DNA from: Chloroflexota bacterium
GTDB taxonomy: Bacteria > Chloroflexota > Anaerolineae > Thermoflexales > Thermoflexaceae
DNA: 6,640 bases
Direction of reading: 5' to 3'
NCBI GenBank assembly: GCA_030550075.1
Contig: JAUQQB010000159.1
Span: forward strand, 1-6,640
The notes beneath the pieces are model-generated. The model worked only from the letters and a program-made list of their open reading frames with translations, was not told the origin of the DNA and did no database searches. The translations under genes and the position numbers were made by a program. This document shows positions 1 to 5,281 of the stretch, piece after piece (positions within the stretch are counted from its first letter, which is position 1; each line of letters opens with the position of its first letter).

Positions 1-19
1 CCATCCCAAAAACCCGCAT
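1..19 (-). CDS. Possible start of rpmC (L29), cut by the window edge
   Basis: The next gene after rplP in nearly all S10 operons is rpmC, encoding L29. A strong GAGGAGG (26-20) lies just after the rplP stop, supporting a new gene. The start itself is unclear. An ATG at 19-17 directly abuts the Shine-Dalgarno, a second in-frame ATG at 4-2 is 15 nt away, and an out-of-frame TTG at 9-7 is 10 nt away. The few codons visible cannot identify the protein, so the name is from position only. Confidence 0.35.
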
Positions 20-56
20 CCTCCTCAACGCGGGCCGCAGTGAGAACCTTTCTCAG

Positions 57-479
57 CTATCCGATCTGTTGTTCCTCAGCAGTGATGATCTGGGTACGAA
101 TTGGCAATTTGTAGGAAGCTTGCCGCAATGCTTCATGGGCGATGTCAGCGCTTACCCCGCCGATCTCGAAGATGATACGGCCGGGCCGCACCACGGCCAC
201 CCAGTGATCCACATTCCCCTTGCCTTTCCCCATTCGGGTCTCAGCGGGCTTACGGGTCACCGGCTTATCTGGGAAGACCCGGATCCAGTATTTGCCACGC
301 TGACGGAGGAACCGGACGATGGCGCGGCGGGCCGCCTCAATCTGACGGGCAGTCAACCAGCATGGCTCCAAGGCCTGGAGGCCGTATTCTCCAAAGACCA
401 GCTCCACCCCACGGCTCTCCGTGCCCTTCATGCGCCCCCGCATCTGCTTGCGATATTTGACCCGCTTCGGCATCAACAT
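57..479 (-). CDS. rplP: 50S ribosomal protein L16
   Basis: L16 is a late-assembly 50S protein near the A-site tRNA and helix 38. The 140 residues match the family. Conserved blocks are MLMPKRVKYRKQMRGRMKG (1-19), LTARQIEAARRAIVRFLR (42-59), WIRVFPDKPVTRKPAE (65-80), RMGKGKGNVDHWVAVVRPG (82-100) and the C-terminal FEIGGV..EALRQASYKLPI. Arg82 aligns with E. coli Arg81, the residue hydroxylated there by RoxA/YcfD; whether it is modified here is unknown. A second ATG follows at 473, but GGGGAGG inside the rpsC end lies 7 nt from the first ATG and 13 nt from the second, and the family opens ML-x-PKR, so 479 is chosen. The stop is TAG. Confidence 0.97.
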   Translation of the reverse strand: MLMPKRVKYRKQMRGRMKGTESRGVELVFGEYGLQALEPCWLTARQIEAARRAIVRFLRQRGKYWIRVFPDKPVTRKPAETRMGKGKGNVDHWVAVVRPGRIIFEIGGVSADIAHEALRQASYKLPIRTQIITAEEQQIG

Positions 480-482
480 CGC

Positions 483-1175
483 TCAACCTCCCCGTTGCGC
501 CGATGTCACCCGGGCGACCATCTCCGCGGTTTGCTGAACATATACGCCCGGCTCTGTATCTCCACGATAGATCCAGACCTTGATGCCGATCTTTCCCCAC
601 TTGGTGAGCGCTTCTGCCAGGGCGTAATCAATATCCGCCCGCAACATGTGGCGTGGAACCCGGCCTTCCATCAGCGTCTCCGTACGGGCCATCTCCGCCC
701 CCCCCAGACGACCCGAGACCGTGATCCGAATCCCCTTCGCACCGGCGCGCATGGCCTGCTGGATCGCCCGCTTCATGGCCCGGGCATGGCTGACCCGCTT
801 CTCGATTTGCTGGGCAATGCTCTCGGCCACAATGGCCGCTTCCAGTTCGGGTTTGGGAACTTCCACGATCTCCACCCGGGCCTTCTTGCCGGTCATCTCC
901 TCAACCGCCTGGCGCAGTTGCTTGATGCCCAGACCGCGCCGGCCGATGACGATGCCCGGACGGGCTGCGTGGATGTAAAGATTAATCTGCTTGGGGAAGC
1001 GCTCGATCTCAATCCGAGCGATCCCTGCCTCCCTGAGCTGCTCCTGGACAAACCGTCGGATCTTCATATCTTCATGGAGCAGCTCTACATACTCGCGGCC
1101 CTCGGCATACCAGCGGGCCAGCCAGTTCTTGGTGATCCCCAGACGGAAACCAATTGGATGAACTTTCCGACCCAA
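483..1175 (-). CDS. rpsC: 30S ribosomal protein S3, TTG start
   Basis: S3 shapes the mRNA entry channel of the 30S subunit and contributes to ribosomal helicase activity. The 230 residues contain the start signature GRKVHPIGFRLGITKNW, a type-2 KH domain (about 39-107) with the GxxG loop in ARPGIVIGRRG (71-81), and the C-terminal domain with AMKRAIQQAMRAGAKGI and VSGRLGGAEMARTETLMEGR. Translation appears to start at TTG (1175-1173). GAGGAGG (1187-1181) lies 5 nt upstream, the family begins MG-x-KVHP, and the only nearby upstream ATG (1189) is out of frame. Of the E. coli helicase residues R131, R132 and K135, the first is Ala here and the other two are kept. The TGA stop is 3 nt from the rplP start, indicating coupled translation. 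Confidence 0.97.
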   Translation of the reverse strand: MGRKVHPIGFRLGITKNWLARWYAEGREYVELLHEDMKIRRFVQEQLREAGIARIEIERFPKQINLYIHAARPGIVIGRRGLGIKQLRQAVEEMTGKKARVEIVEVPKPELEAAIVAESIAQQIEKRVSHARAMKRAIQQAMRAGAKGIRITVSGRLGGAEMARTETLMEGRVPRHMLRADIDYALAEALTKWGKIGIKVWIYRGDTEPGVYVQQTAEMVARVTSAQRGG

Positions 1176-1226
1176 GATAACCTCCTCATGCGCAGTGGAT
1201 CCAGCTCCTCAATCGGCACCGTGGGC

Positions 1227-1571
1227 TTAACTCGCTCGCTCCTCCAGGACCACTGTGAGATGGGTGGTCCGCTTCAGGATTGGACGGACCCGGCCCCGGG
1301 CGGCGAAACGGACCCGCTTGTAGCGAGGCCCATCGTCGGCCCGGATATCCACCACATAGAGGTCCGCGGGCGAGAGGCCATAGTTGTTCTCCGCATTGGC
1401 CATCGCCGAGCGGATCAGCTTCTCCACATAGCGCGCCGCCTTCTTGGGCGTGAAACGCAGCACGCTCAAAGCATCTTCGGCCCGCATTCCCTTAACCAGG
1501 TTACAAACTAAGCGCGCCTTATAGGGCGAGATCCGGATATAACGGGCTACTGCCCGAACCCGATTCGCCAT
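1227..1571 (-). CDS. rplV: 50S ribosomal protein L22
   Basis: L22 is a 50S protein whose long beta-hairpin reaches into the exit tunnel near the macrolide-binding region. The product is 114 residues, a normal length. It shows the ARYIRISPYKARLVCNLVKG block (9-28), the helix with RYVEKLIRSAMANAENN (47-63), and the hairpin DDGPRYKRVRFAARGRVRPI (79-98) followed by LKRTTHLTVVLEE. At the hairpin tip the common (M)PRA motif of other bacteria reads FAAR, so the Pro is missing. The start is ATG, preceded by GGGGGATTACG, nearly the same ribosome-binding sequence as at rpsS. It lies 191 nt after rpsS and 51 nt before rpsC. Confidence 0.97.
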   Translation of the reverse strand: MANRVRAVARYIRISPYKARLVCNLVKGMRAEDALSVLRFTPKKAARYVEKLIRSAMANAENNYGLSPADLYVVDIRADDGPRYKRVRFAARGRVRPILKRTTHLTVVLEERAS

Positions 1572-1640
1572 CGTAATCCCCCATCAGTTTCGAAAGTTTT
1601 TCACCCGTAAGGACTTACACAGTCAGCTTTGCCAGAAGAA

Positions 1641-1689
1641 CCGAAGAAAACCTCCCTCCTCGTGGTCGCTTGGACTGCGGGGAGAGAGG
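1641..1689 (-). terminator. Hairpin with U-rich tail in the rpsS-rplV spacer
   Basis: In the transcript, CCTCTCTCCCCG (1689-1678) can pair with CGAGGAGGGAGG (1662-1651) around a 15-nt loop. The stem has 12 positions with one G-U wobble and one A-C mismatch. It is followed at once by TTTTCTTC (1650-1643). A GC-rich stem with an abutting U-rich tract is the form of an intrinsic terminator. Because it lies inside an essential operon, partial termination (attenuation) or 3'-end protection after processing is more likely than full termination. Function is inferred; only the sequence is seen. Confidence 0.45.
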
Positions 1690-1697
1690 ACGGCGGG

Positions 1698-1740
1698 TCT
1701 GAGGCTGGCCGGGCACCGAAAGCGCTCGACCAGCCTCAGA
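1698..1740 (-). repeat. 11-bp perfect inverted repeat between rpsS and rplV
   Basis: TCTGAGGCTGG (1698-1708) and CCAGCCTCAGA (1730-1740) are exact reverse complements. In the transcript the stem can continue inward with a U-G and two G-C/C-G pairs, and outward with GGG/CCC across a 2-nt bulge, giving a stable stem-loop. It stands just upstream, in transcription order, of the hairpin with the U-rich tail. No open frame or family is recognised in this spacer. Confidence 0.75.
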
Positions 1741-1762
1741 AACCCCTAAGCAACAAGCCGCG

Positions 1763-2044
1763 CTACCTAACTCCAGTTTTCTTCTCCTTGACTGTATGAC
1801 CGCGATAGGTCCGCGTGGGGGCAAACTCACCCAGGCGGTGCCCGACCATCTGCTCAGTAATGTAAATCGGCACATGGCGCCGCCCATCATGAACAGCGAT
1901 CGTGTGCCCTACCATCTGAGGGAAGATCACTGACGCACGGGACCATGTGCGGATGACCCGTTTCTCGCCCCGACGGTTCAGCTCTTCAATCTTCTTCAGC
2001 AGCTTGGGGTCACAATACGGACCTTTCTTTAATGAGCGTCCCAT
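1763..2044 (-). CDS. rpsS: 30S ribosomal protein S19
   Basis: S19 lies in the 30S head, forms a complex with S13 and contacts the A-site finger bridge. The 93-residue product has the family length. It begins MGRSLKKGPYCDPKLLKK and contains RTWSRASVIFPQMVGHTIAV (about 34-53), the GRRHVPIYITEQMVGHRLGEF segment in the middle and the C-terminal FAPTRTYRGHT. A TTG two codons upstream (2050) would also open the frame, but the ATG at 2044 is preferred: GGGGGA ends 6 nt before it, whereas the TTG directly abuts that site, and the family starts with M-x-RSLKKGP. The gene sits alone between the two longest hairpin-bearing stretches on the left side, so its expression could be set separately from its neighbours. 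That last point is inference. Confidence 0.97.
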   Translation of the reverse strand: MGRSLKKGPYCDPKLLKKIEELNRRGEKRVIRTWSRASVIFPQMVGHTIAVHDGRRHVPIYITEQMVGHRLGEFAPTRTYRGHTVKEKKTGVR

Positions 2045-2063
2045 TCGCAATCCCCCTTCATGG

Positions 2064-2107
2064 TTTCTTCCATGCCCGCAGCTCGAAAGGCTACGGGGAG
2101 GAAGAAA
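2064..2107 (-). repeat. Inverted repeat before rpsS, related to the one at 4380-4426
   Basis: Arms TTTCTTCC (2064-2071) and GGAAGAAA (2100-2107) are exact reverse complements. An inner CCCG/CGGG pairing follows after a small internal loop. The order of blocks (plus strand: TTTCTTCC, CCC, CAGCTC, GG, GGGG, GGAAGAAA) matches the stronger hairpin between rplC and rplD, so the two look like diverged copies. It ends 8 nt before the GGGGGA ribosome-binding site of rpsS, close enough to influence initiation there. Confidence 0.65.
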
Positions 2108-2154
2108 TCACCGGATTTATTGTGGAATTCGGTGGACGATCGCCCTTCTTCTCC

Positions 2155-2187
2155 CCCTCACTACAGCCTTTTAAGCCGTAGGGAGGG
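2155..2187 (-). repeat. Stem-loop in the rplB-rpsS spacer
   Basis: On the transcript CCCTC-C-CTAC-G-GC pairs with GC-T-GTAG-T-GAGGG around the 7-nt loop TTAAAAG. This gives 11 Watson-Crick pairs, one G-U and one mismatch. No U-tract follows, so it does not look like a terminator. Confidence 0.55.
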
Positions 2188-2201
2188 CTGGATTTGATAG
2201 A

Positions 2202-2232
2202 CTGGGAAGGCCACCTCCCTCAGCTTTCCCAG
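2202..2232 (-). repeat. Stem-loop shortly after the rplB stop
   Basis: CTGGGAAGGC (2202-2211) faces GCTTTCCCAG (2223-2232), 10 positions with one non-Watson-Crick pair, around an 11-nt loop. GGCTGG at 2187-2192 can alternatively pair with the right flank (CCAGCC at 2229-2234), so two mutually exclusive foldings are possible. It is one of three hairpins in the 234-nt rplB-rpsS spacer, where no gene is seen. Confidence 0.55.
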
Positions 2233-2278
2233 CCCCAAAAGCCTCTCTACGGAAATTACATAACAGGCCTGCTGGGTA

Positions 2279-3115
2279 TCACTTCTTCTTCTGGCGGTGC
2301 TGGACAATGTATTTATCTGTGGTCTTGTTGCGCCGCGTCTTCTTGCCCAGGGCATGCTTGCCCCAGGGGGTCTTCGGATGGGGAAGGCCAACCGGTGCCC
2401 GGCCCTCACCGCCTCCATGCGGGTGATCCCGTGGCGACGTCGCCGAGCCACGCACCGTGGGGCGGATGCCCAGCCAGCGTTTGCGGCCCGCCTTGCCCAA
2501 TCGAATGTTCGCGTGATCCAGGTTCCCTACCTGACCGATGGTCGCATAGCACTCCAGGCGGACCTTCCGGATCTCCCCGGAGGGCAGGCGAAGGATGGCA
2601 TACCCTTCCTCTTTCCCCAGCAACTGGGCGACCGCCCCCGCCGCCCGGGCGATTTGACCGCCATGCCCGGGATACAGCTCCACGTTATGCACCAGCGTCC
2701 CCACCGGGATGTTGGTCAGCGGCATGGCGTTGCCGACCTTGATCTCCGACTGGGGCCCATTCATGACGATATCCCCGACCTGCAGGCCCAGAGGCGCCAG
2801 GATGTAGCGCTTTTCTCCATCGACGTATTGCAACAGCGCGATGCGGGCCGTTCGGTTGGGATCATACTCGATGCTAATCACCTTCGCCGGAATGCCCTCC
2901 TTATCCCGCCGCTTGAAGTCAACGATGCGATAAAGCCGCTTGTGACCACCACCCCGATGGCGGACAGTGATCCGCCCTTGAAAGTTTCGCCCTGCATGCT
3001 TTTTCAAAGGGACAACCAAGGATTTCTCCGGCTCATCCCTGGTGATTTCCTCGAACGTATAACCGGTCGCATTGCGGCGACCAGGCGTTGTCGGCTTGTA
3101 GGCCTTGATTCCCAT
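2279..3115 (-). CDS. rplB: 50S ribosomal protein L2
   Basis: L2 is one of the most conserved 50S proteins. It binds 23S rRNA near the peptidyl-transferase centre and supports subunit association. At 278 residues it is full length. Visible landmarks are GIKAYKPTTPGRRNATG (2-18), RHRGGGHKRLYRIVDFKR (52-69), the OB-fold and SH3-like middle with IEYDPNRTARIAL (82-94), NIPVGTLVHNVELYPGHGGQ (135-154) and the C-terminal DHPHGGGEGR loop (230-239) holding the functionally important His. Just before that loop, the near-universal AMNPVD reads ATSPRD (225-230). The C terminus is the usual basic tail. AGGAGG lies 4 nt before the ATG, and the stop is TGA. It follows rplW after 148 nt and precedes rpsS by 234 nt. 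Confidence 0.98.
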   Translation of the reverse strand: MGIKAYKPTTPGRRNATGYTFEEITRDEPEKSLVVPLKKHAGRNFQGRITVRHRGGGHKRLYRIVDFKRRDKEGIPAKVISIEYDPNRTARIALLQYVDGEKRYILAPLGLQVGDIVMNGPQSEIKVGNAMPLTNIPVGTLVHNVELYPGHGGQIARAAGAVAQLLGKEEGYAILRLPSGEIRKVRLECYATIGQVGNLDHANIRLGKAGRKRWLGIRPTVRGSATSPRDHPHGGGEGRAPVGLPHPKTPWGKHALGKKTRRNKTTDKYIVQHRQKKK

Positions 3116-3131
3116 TGGTCCTCCTACACCG

Positions 3132-3225
3132 CCGTTGGGATCCTTGCTCGCCGAACCGGCTGATGGGAGCTAAGGCACCGGCTTGCGCCTGATCCCCAGA
3201 AGCCCCCAACGGGCTGGATTCCAGC
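3132..3225 (-). repeat. Paired inverted repeats in the rplW-rplB spacer
   Basis: CCGTTGGG (3132-3139) and CCCAACGG (3205-3212) are exact reverse complements 65 nt apart. Immediately beside them GCTGG (3213-3217) and CCAGC (3221-3225) form a small hairpin. GGGATC (3137-3142) and GATCCC (3191-3196) give a competing pairing. The 148-nt spacer holds no recognisable gene. The pairings are short, so a function is uncertain. Confidence 0.35.
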
Positions 3226-3263
3226 GGGCTCAACGTGGCCCTTGCCCAAGACGCTGCGGACGC

Positions 3264-3572
3264 TTAGACCTCAAATAGATCAATGCGCTGACCCGGGGCG
3301 ATTTTAACGATCGCCTTCTTCCAACCCGGGCGGCGCACCACCTGCTTGGGTTTGCTGCTGAGAATCCGCGCCCGCCAGTCCCGTCGTCGCTTGTACGGGA
3401 CATTGATAATACGCACATCCAGAACACGGACGTTGAAGATCTTCTCCACGGCCTCCCGGATTTGGTGACGGTTTGCCCGCGGATCCACCTCAAACACATA
3501 CTGATTCATTTCCTTGAGTTGGGTCGTCTTCTCAGTAATCACCGGCCGCTTGAGCACTTCATACAGGTCCAT
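3264..3572 (-). CDS. rplW: 50S ribosomal protein L23
   Basis: L23 sits at the polypeptide tunnel exit and docks trigger factor and SRP. The product is 102 residues, within the usual 95-105. Conserved features are VLKRPVITEKTTQL near the N terminus, where Glu14 aligns with the E. coli trigger-factor contact Glu18, the FEVDPRANRHQIREAVEKIF segment (27-46), the basic loop KRRRDWRARI (61-70) and the C-terminal RPGWKKAIVKIAPGQRIDLF (81-100). The ATG at 3572 follows the G-rich stretch GGGGGATGGGAAA, which serves as the ribosome-binding region. An ATG inside that stretch is out of frame and ignored. The gene starts 28 nt after the rplD stop, one of the few close junctions here, so translational coupling with rplD is plausible. 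Confidence 0.97.
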   Translation of the reverse strand: MDLYEVLKRPVITEKTTQLKEMNQYVFEVDPRANRHQIREAVEKIFNVRVLDVRIINVPYKRRRDWRARILSSKPKQVVRRPGWKKAIVKIAPGQRIDLFEV

Positions 3573-3600
3573 TTTCCCATCCCCCGCTCAGGACTCTCGA

Positions 3601-4278
3601 TTAAGGCGTTGATGTGGCTTCCACTTGGGGCAGCGCGAACTTCTTCCGAATCACAGGACGTGTTAGCCAGTTCTCAATCACAGCCAGCGCGTCCTGAGAG
3701 ACAATGAGGGTTTCATACCTGAAAAGATCCCTGATGTTCAGACACATCGCATGGAGATAGGCCACATTAGGCAGATTGTTCACTGCTCGCTTCACGTTCT
3801 CATTCGGGCCAGCAAGCAGGATGAGGACGCTTTTGCCGATCGGCAGCCGCTCTAGGATCTCCTTCATGAGCCGGGTCCGTGGCTCTGGTAGCTCCAGGCG
3901 ATCCAACACCAGGATCTGACCCTCCTTCGCCTTTATGGAGAGAGCGGAACGCAAAGCCGCACGGCGCATCTTCTTAGGCATCTTCTGTTCATAGCTACGC
4001 GGCCGCGGTCCGAACACCACCCCACCGTGATACCATTGGGGCGCATCCCGGCTGCCCTGGCGAGCTCGCCCAGTATGCTTCTGAGGCCATAGCTTGCGGC
4101 TGCTGTAATGTATTTCCCCCCGGGTCTTCGCTTTGTGAGTTCCCAAGCGGGCGTTGGCCAGCTGCCGAACGAGCGCCTGATGCATTAATGGCACATGAAG
4201 GGGGGCTTCGAACACCTCCGGATGCAACTCAATCTCCCCCACCTGTTGTCCTTCCATATTCCAAATCGGGACGCGCAT
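3601..4278 (-). CDS. rplD: 50S ribosomal protein L4
   Basis: L4 is a 50S protein whose extended loop lines the peptide exit tunnel. In E. coli it also represses its own S10 operon. The 225-residue product has the N-terminal MRVPIWNMEGQQVGEIEL block, the tunnel-loop signature QKHTGRARQGSRDAPQW (66-82), the GGVVFGPRPRSY block (85-96) and the C-terminal alpha/beta domain ending in VSQDALAVIENWL. Where many bacteria have KGTGRAR, this reads KHTGRAR. Another ATG lies 6 nt upstream (4284), but AAGGAGG is then only 1 nt away. The ATG at 4278 has 7 nt spacing and matches the family start, so it is chosen. It follows a 230-nt hairpin-bearing spacer and precedes rplW by 28 nt. No L4-type leader upstream of rpsJ could be recognised. 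Confidence 0.96.
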   Translation of the reverse strand: MRVPIWNMEGQQVGEIELHPEVFEAPLHVPLMHQALVRQLANARLGTHKAKTRGEIHYSSRKLWPQKHTGRARQGSRDAPQWYHGGVVFGPRPRSYEQKMPKKMRRAALRSALSIKAKEGQILVLDRLELPEPRTRLMKEILERLPIGKSVLILLAGPNENVKRAVNNLPNVAYLHAMCLNIRDLFRYETLIVSQDALAVIENWLTRPVIRKKFALPQVEATSTP

Positions 4279-4379
4279 CGCCATGCCTCCTTAAACTTAT
4301 CCCCGAAGGCCTCATATGGTTTTCTTAGGACTTGCGCAGTTGATAGCTTTGAGGATGGGGTGGAATGGTCCCACTCGCC

Positions 4380-4426
4380 TTTCTTCCTCTCCCCACAGCT
4401 CTTTGGGCCGTGGGGAGAGGAAGAAA
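4380..4426 (-). repeat. 17-bp perfect inverted repeat between rplC and rplD
   Basis: TTTCTTCCTCTCCCCAC (4380-4396) and its exact reverse complement (4410-4426) enclose a 13-nt loop. This is the strongest stem in the window. In the transcript it is preceded, not followed, by a U-run, and the downstream bases are GGCGAGTGGG, so it is not a standard intrinsic terminator. A diverged copy lies before rpsS at 2064-2107. Possible roles are mRNA processing (an RNase III-type substrate), segmental mRNA stability or r-protein binding; none can be decided from sequence. Confidence 0.85.
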
Positions 4427-4448
4427 AAGATCTTTCGGAGGCTAAGGT

Positions 4449-4465
4449 GGGGGCCTTTGGCCCCC
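4449..4465 (-). repeat. GC-only hairpin shortly after the rplC stop
   Basis: GGGGGCC and GGCCCCC form a perfect 7-bp stem with a 3-nt loop. It begins 43 nt after the rplC stop and lies upstream, in transcription order, of the 17-bp hairpin. No U-tract abuts it; the nearest, TCTTTTTC, starts 17 nt further on at 4432. Confidence 0.7.
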
Positions 4466-4508
4466 GAAAACCCCAAAATCGAAAGCGAATGGGAACTCGC
4501 ACCATTGG

Positions 4509-5150
4509 TTAATAAGGCCGTTTGGCCTGACGAATAATCACTAACCCGCCTCGAGGACCCGGAACAGCACCTTTCAGGGCGATGAGATGACGATCTGGAT
4601 CCACCCAGACGACTTGGAGGTTCTGAACCGTTACCCGTTCATTTCCGTAATGACCCGCCATGCGCTTCCCCTTCACCACACGACCCGGATCCGTATTTGT
4701 CCCAATCGACCCGGGGGCCCGGTGGCGATCCGACTGGCCATGGGTTTTCGCCTGCCGCGCAAAACCATGACGTTTGATCCCTCCTGCGAAGCCGCGCCCT
4801 TTTGACCAGCCGATCACATCCACCCGTTCCCCAGGCGAGAAGATCGCAACCGTCAGCACCTGGCCTTCCTGGTAGGAGGCCAGAGCCTCCGGGCCTGGGA
4901 GGCGGAACTCCCGCAGCACCCGAAGCGGGGGAAGGTTGCGCTTAAGCAGGTGTCCCAACTGGCCTTGGGTCAGCCGTCGTTGCTTGATTTCCTCGAATCC
5001 CAGCTGGATCGCCGCATAGCCATCCCGCTCGGGCGTTCGTAGCTGCGTCACATAGCAGGGCCCAGCCCGGAGGACTGTCACTGGGACCACCTCGCCCTGC
5101 TCATTAAACATCTGGGTCATCCCAATTTTGCGAGCCAACAAGCCTTTCAT
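4509..5150 (-). CDS. rplC: 50S ribosomal protein L3
   Basis: L3 is an early-assembly 50S protein that binds the 3' end of 23S rRNA and reaches toward the peptidyl-transferase centre. The 213 residues match the family length. Conserved blocks are MKGLLARKIGMTQMF (1-15), GWSKGRGFAGGIKRHGF (114-130), THGQSDRHRAPGSIG (136-150), PGRVVKGKRMAGHYGNERVT (155-174) and KGAVPGPRGGLVII (193-206). Two tandem ATG codons occur (5153 and 5150). GGAGG sits 4 nt from the first and 7 nt from the second, and the family begins MKG, so the second is preferred, though one residue either way cannot be excluded. The E. coli PrmB-methylated Gln150 aligns with Thr153, so that modification site is absent. The stop is TAA. 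Confidence 0.97.
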   Translation of the reverse strand: MKGLLARKIGMTQMFNEQGEVVPVTVLRAGPCYVTQLRTPERDGYAAIQLGFEEIKQRRLTQGQLGHLLKRNLPPLRVLREFRLPGPEALASYQEGQVLTVAIFSPGERVDVIGWSKGRGFAGGIKRHGFARQAKTHGQSDRHRAPGSIGTNTDPGRVVKGKRMAGHYGNERVTVQNLQVVWVDPDRHLIALKGAVPGPRGGLVIIRQAKRPY

Positions 5151-5208
5151 CATCTAACCTCCAGGGGGACTGGTCGCCTGCTCCGGCTCATCATCCCCTG
5201 AAATCCAC

Positions 5209-5237
5209 ATAATATGAAAAAGCTTGGGGGTTAAGAA
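5209..5237 (-). promoter_or_regulatory. Weak promoter-like pair upstream of rplC
   Basis: TATTAT (5214-5209, 5 of 6 to the -10 consensus) lies 17 nt after TTCTTA (5237-5232, only 3 of 6 to the -35 consensus), pointing toward rplC. An imperfect stem (AGCTT 5221-5225 with AAGCT 5268-5272) followed by TTTTTC overlaps it, so an attenuator is an alternative reading. Both readings rest on weak matches. Confidence 0.2.
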
Positions 5238-5281
5238 GGCGTCTTCGATAGCCTCCCAACTCCTAAAAAGCTCACGGGGCT

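Noticed and set aside
41..55. Six-base-pair hairpin just after the rplP stop
   Set aside because: Short stem (TGAGAA / TTCTCA) with no U-tract; not enough to call a regulatory element.
69..1511. Plus-strand open frame of 480 codons
   Set aside because: It is antisense to rplP, rpsC and part of rplV, which match their families over full length. Its translation is rich in Pro, His, Leu and Arg and resembles no known protein; GC-rich DNA commonly gives such shadows.
1607..1618. Short palindrome GTAAG-GA-CTTAC upstream of rplV as an operator
   Set aside because: Five-base arms with a 2-nt centre are too short to stand out from chance in a window of this size.
2045..2050. TTG start for rpsS two codons upstream
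   Set aside because: It would directly abut the GGGGGA ribosome-binding site, while the ATG at 2044 has 6 nt spacing and matches the S19 family start.
2161..2451. Minus-strand open frame of 96 codons covering the end of rplB and the spacer
   Set aside because: It overlaps rplB in another frame and its spacer part is made of hairpin arms; no family resemblance.
2297..3163. Plus-strand open frame of 288 codons
   Set aside because: Antisense shadow of rplB with no recognisable domain and low-complexity composition.
4380..4426. Intrinsic terminator after rplC
   Set aside because: The coding-strand transcript has GGCGAG after the stem, not a U-tract, and downstream genes are essential operon members.
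4285..4508. Small genes in the rplC-rplD spacer (open frames on both strands)
   Set aside because: The frames run through the perfect inverted repeat and into rplD or rplC, lack conserved motifs and show no clear ribosome-binding site of their own.
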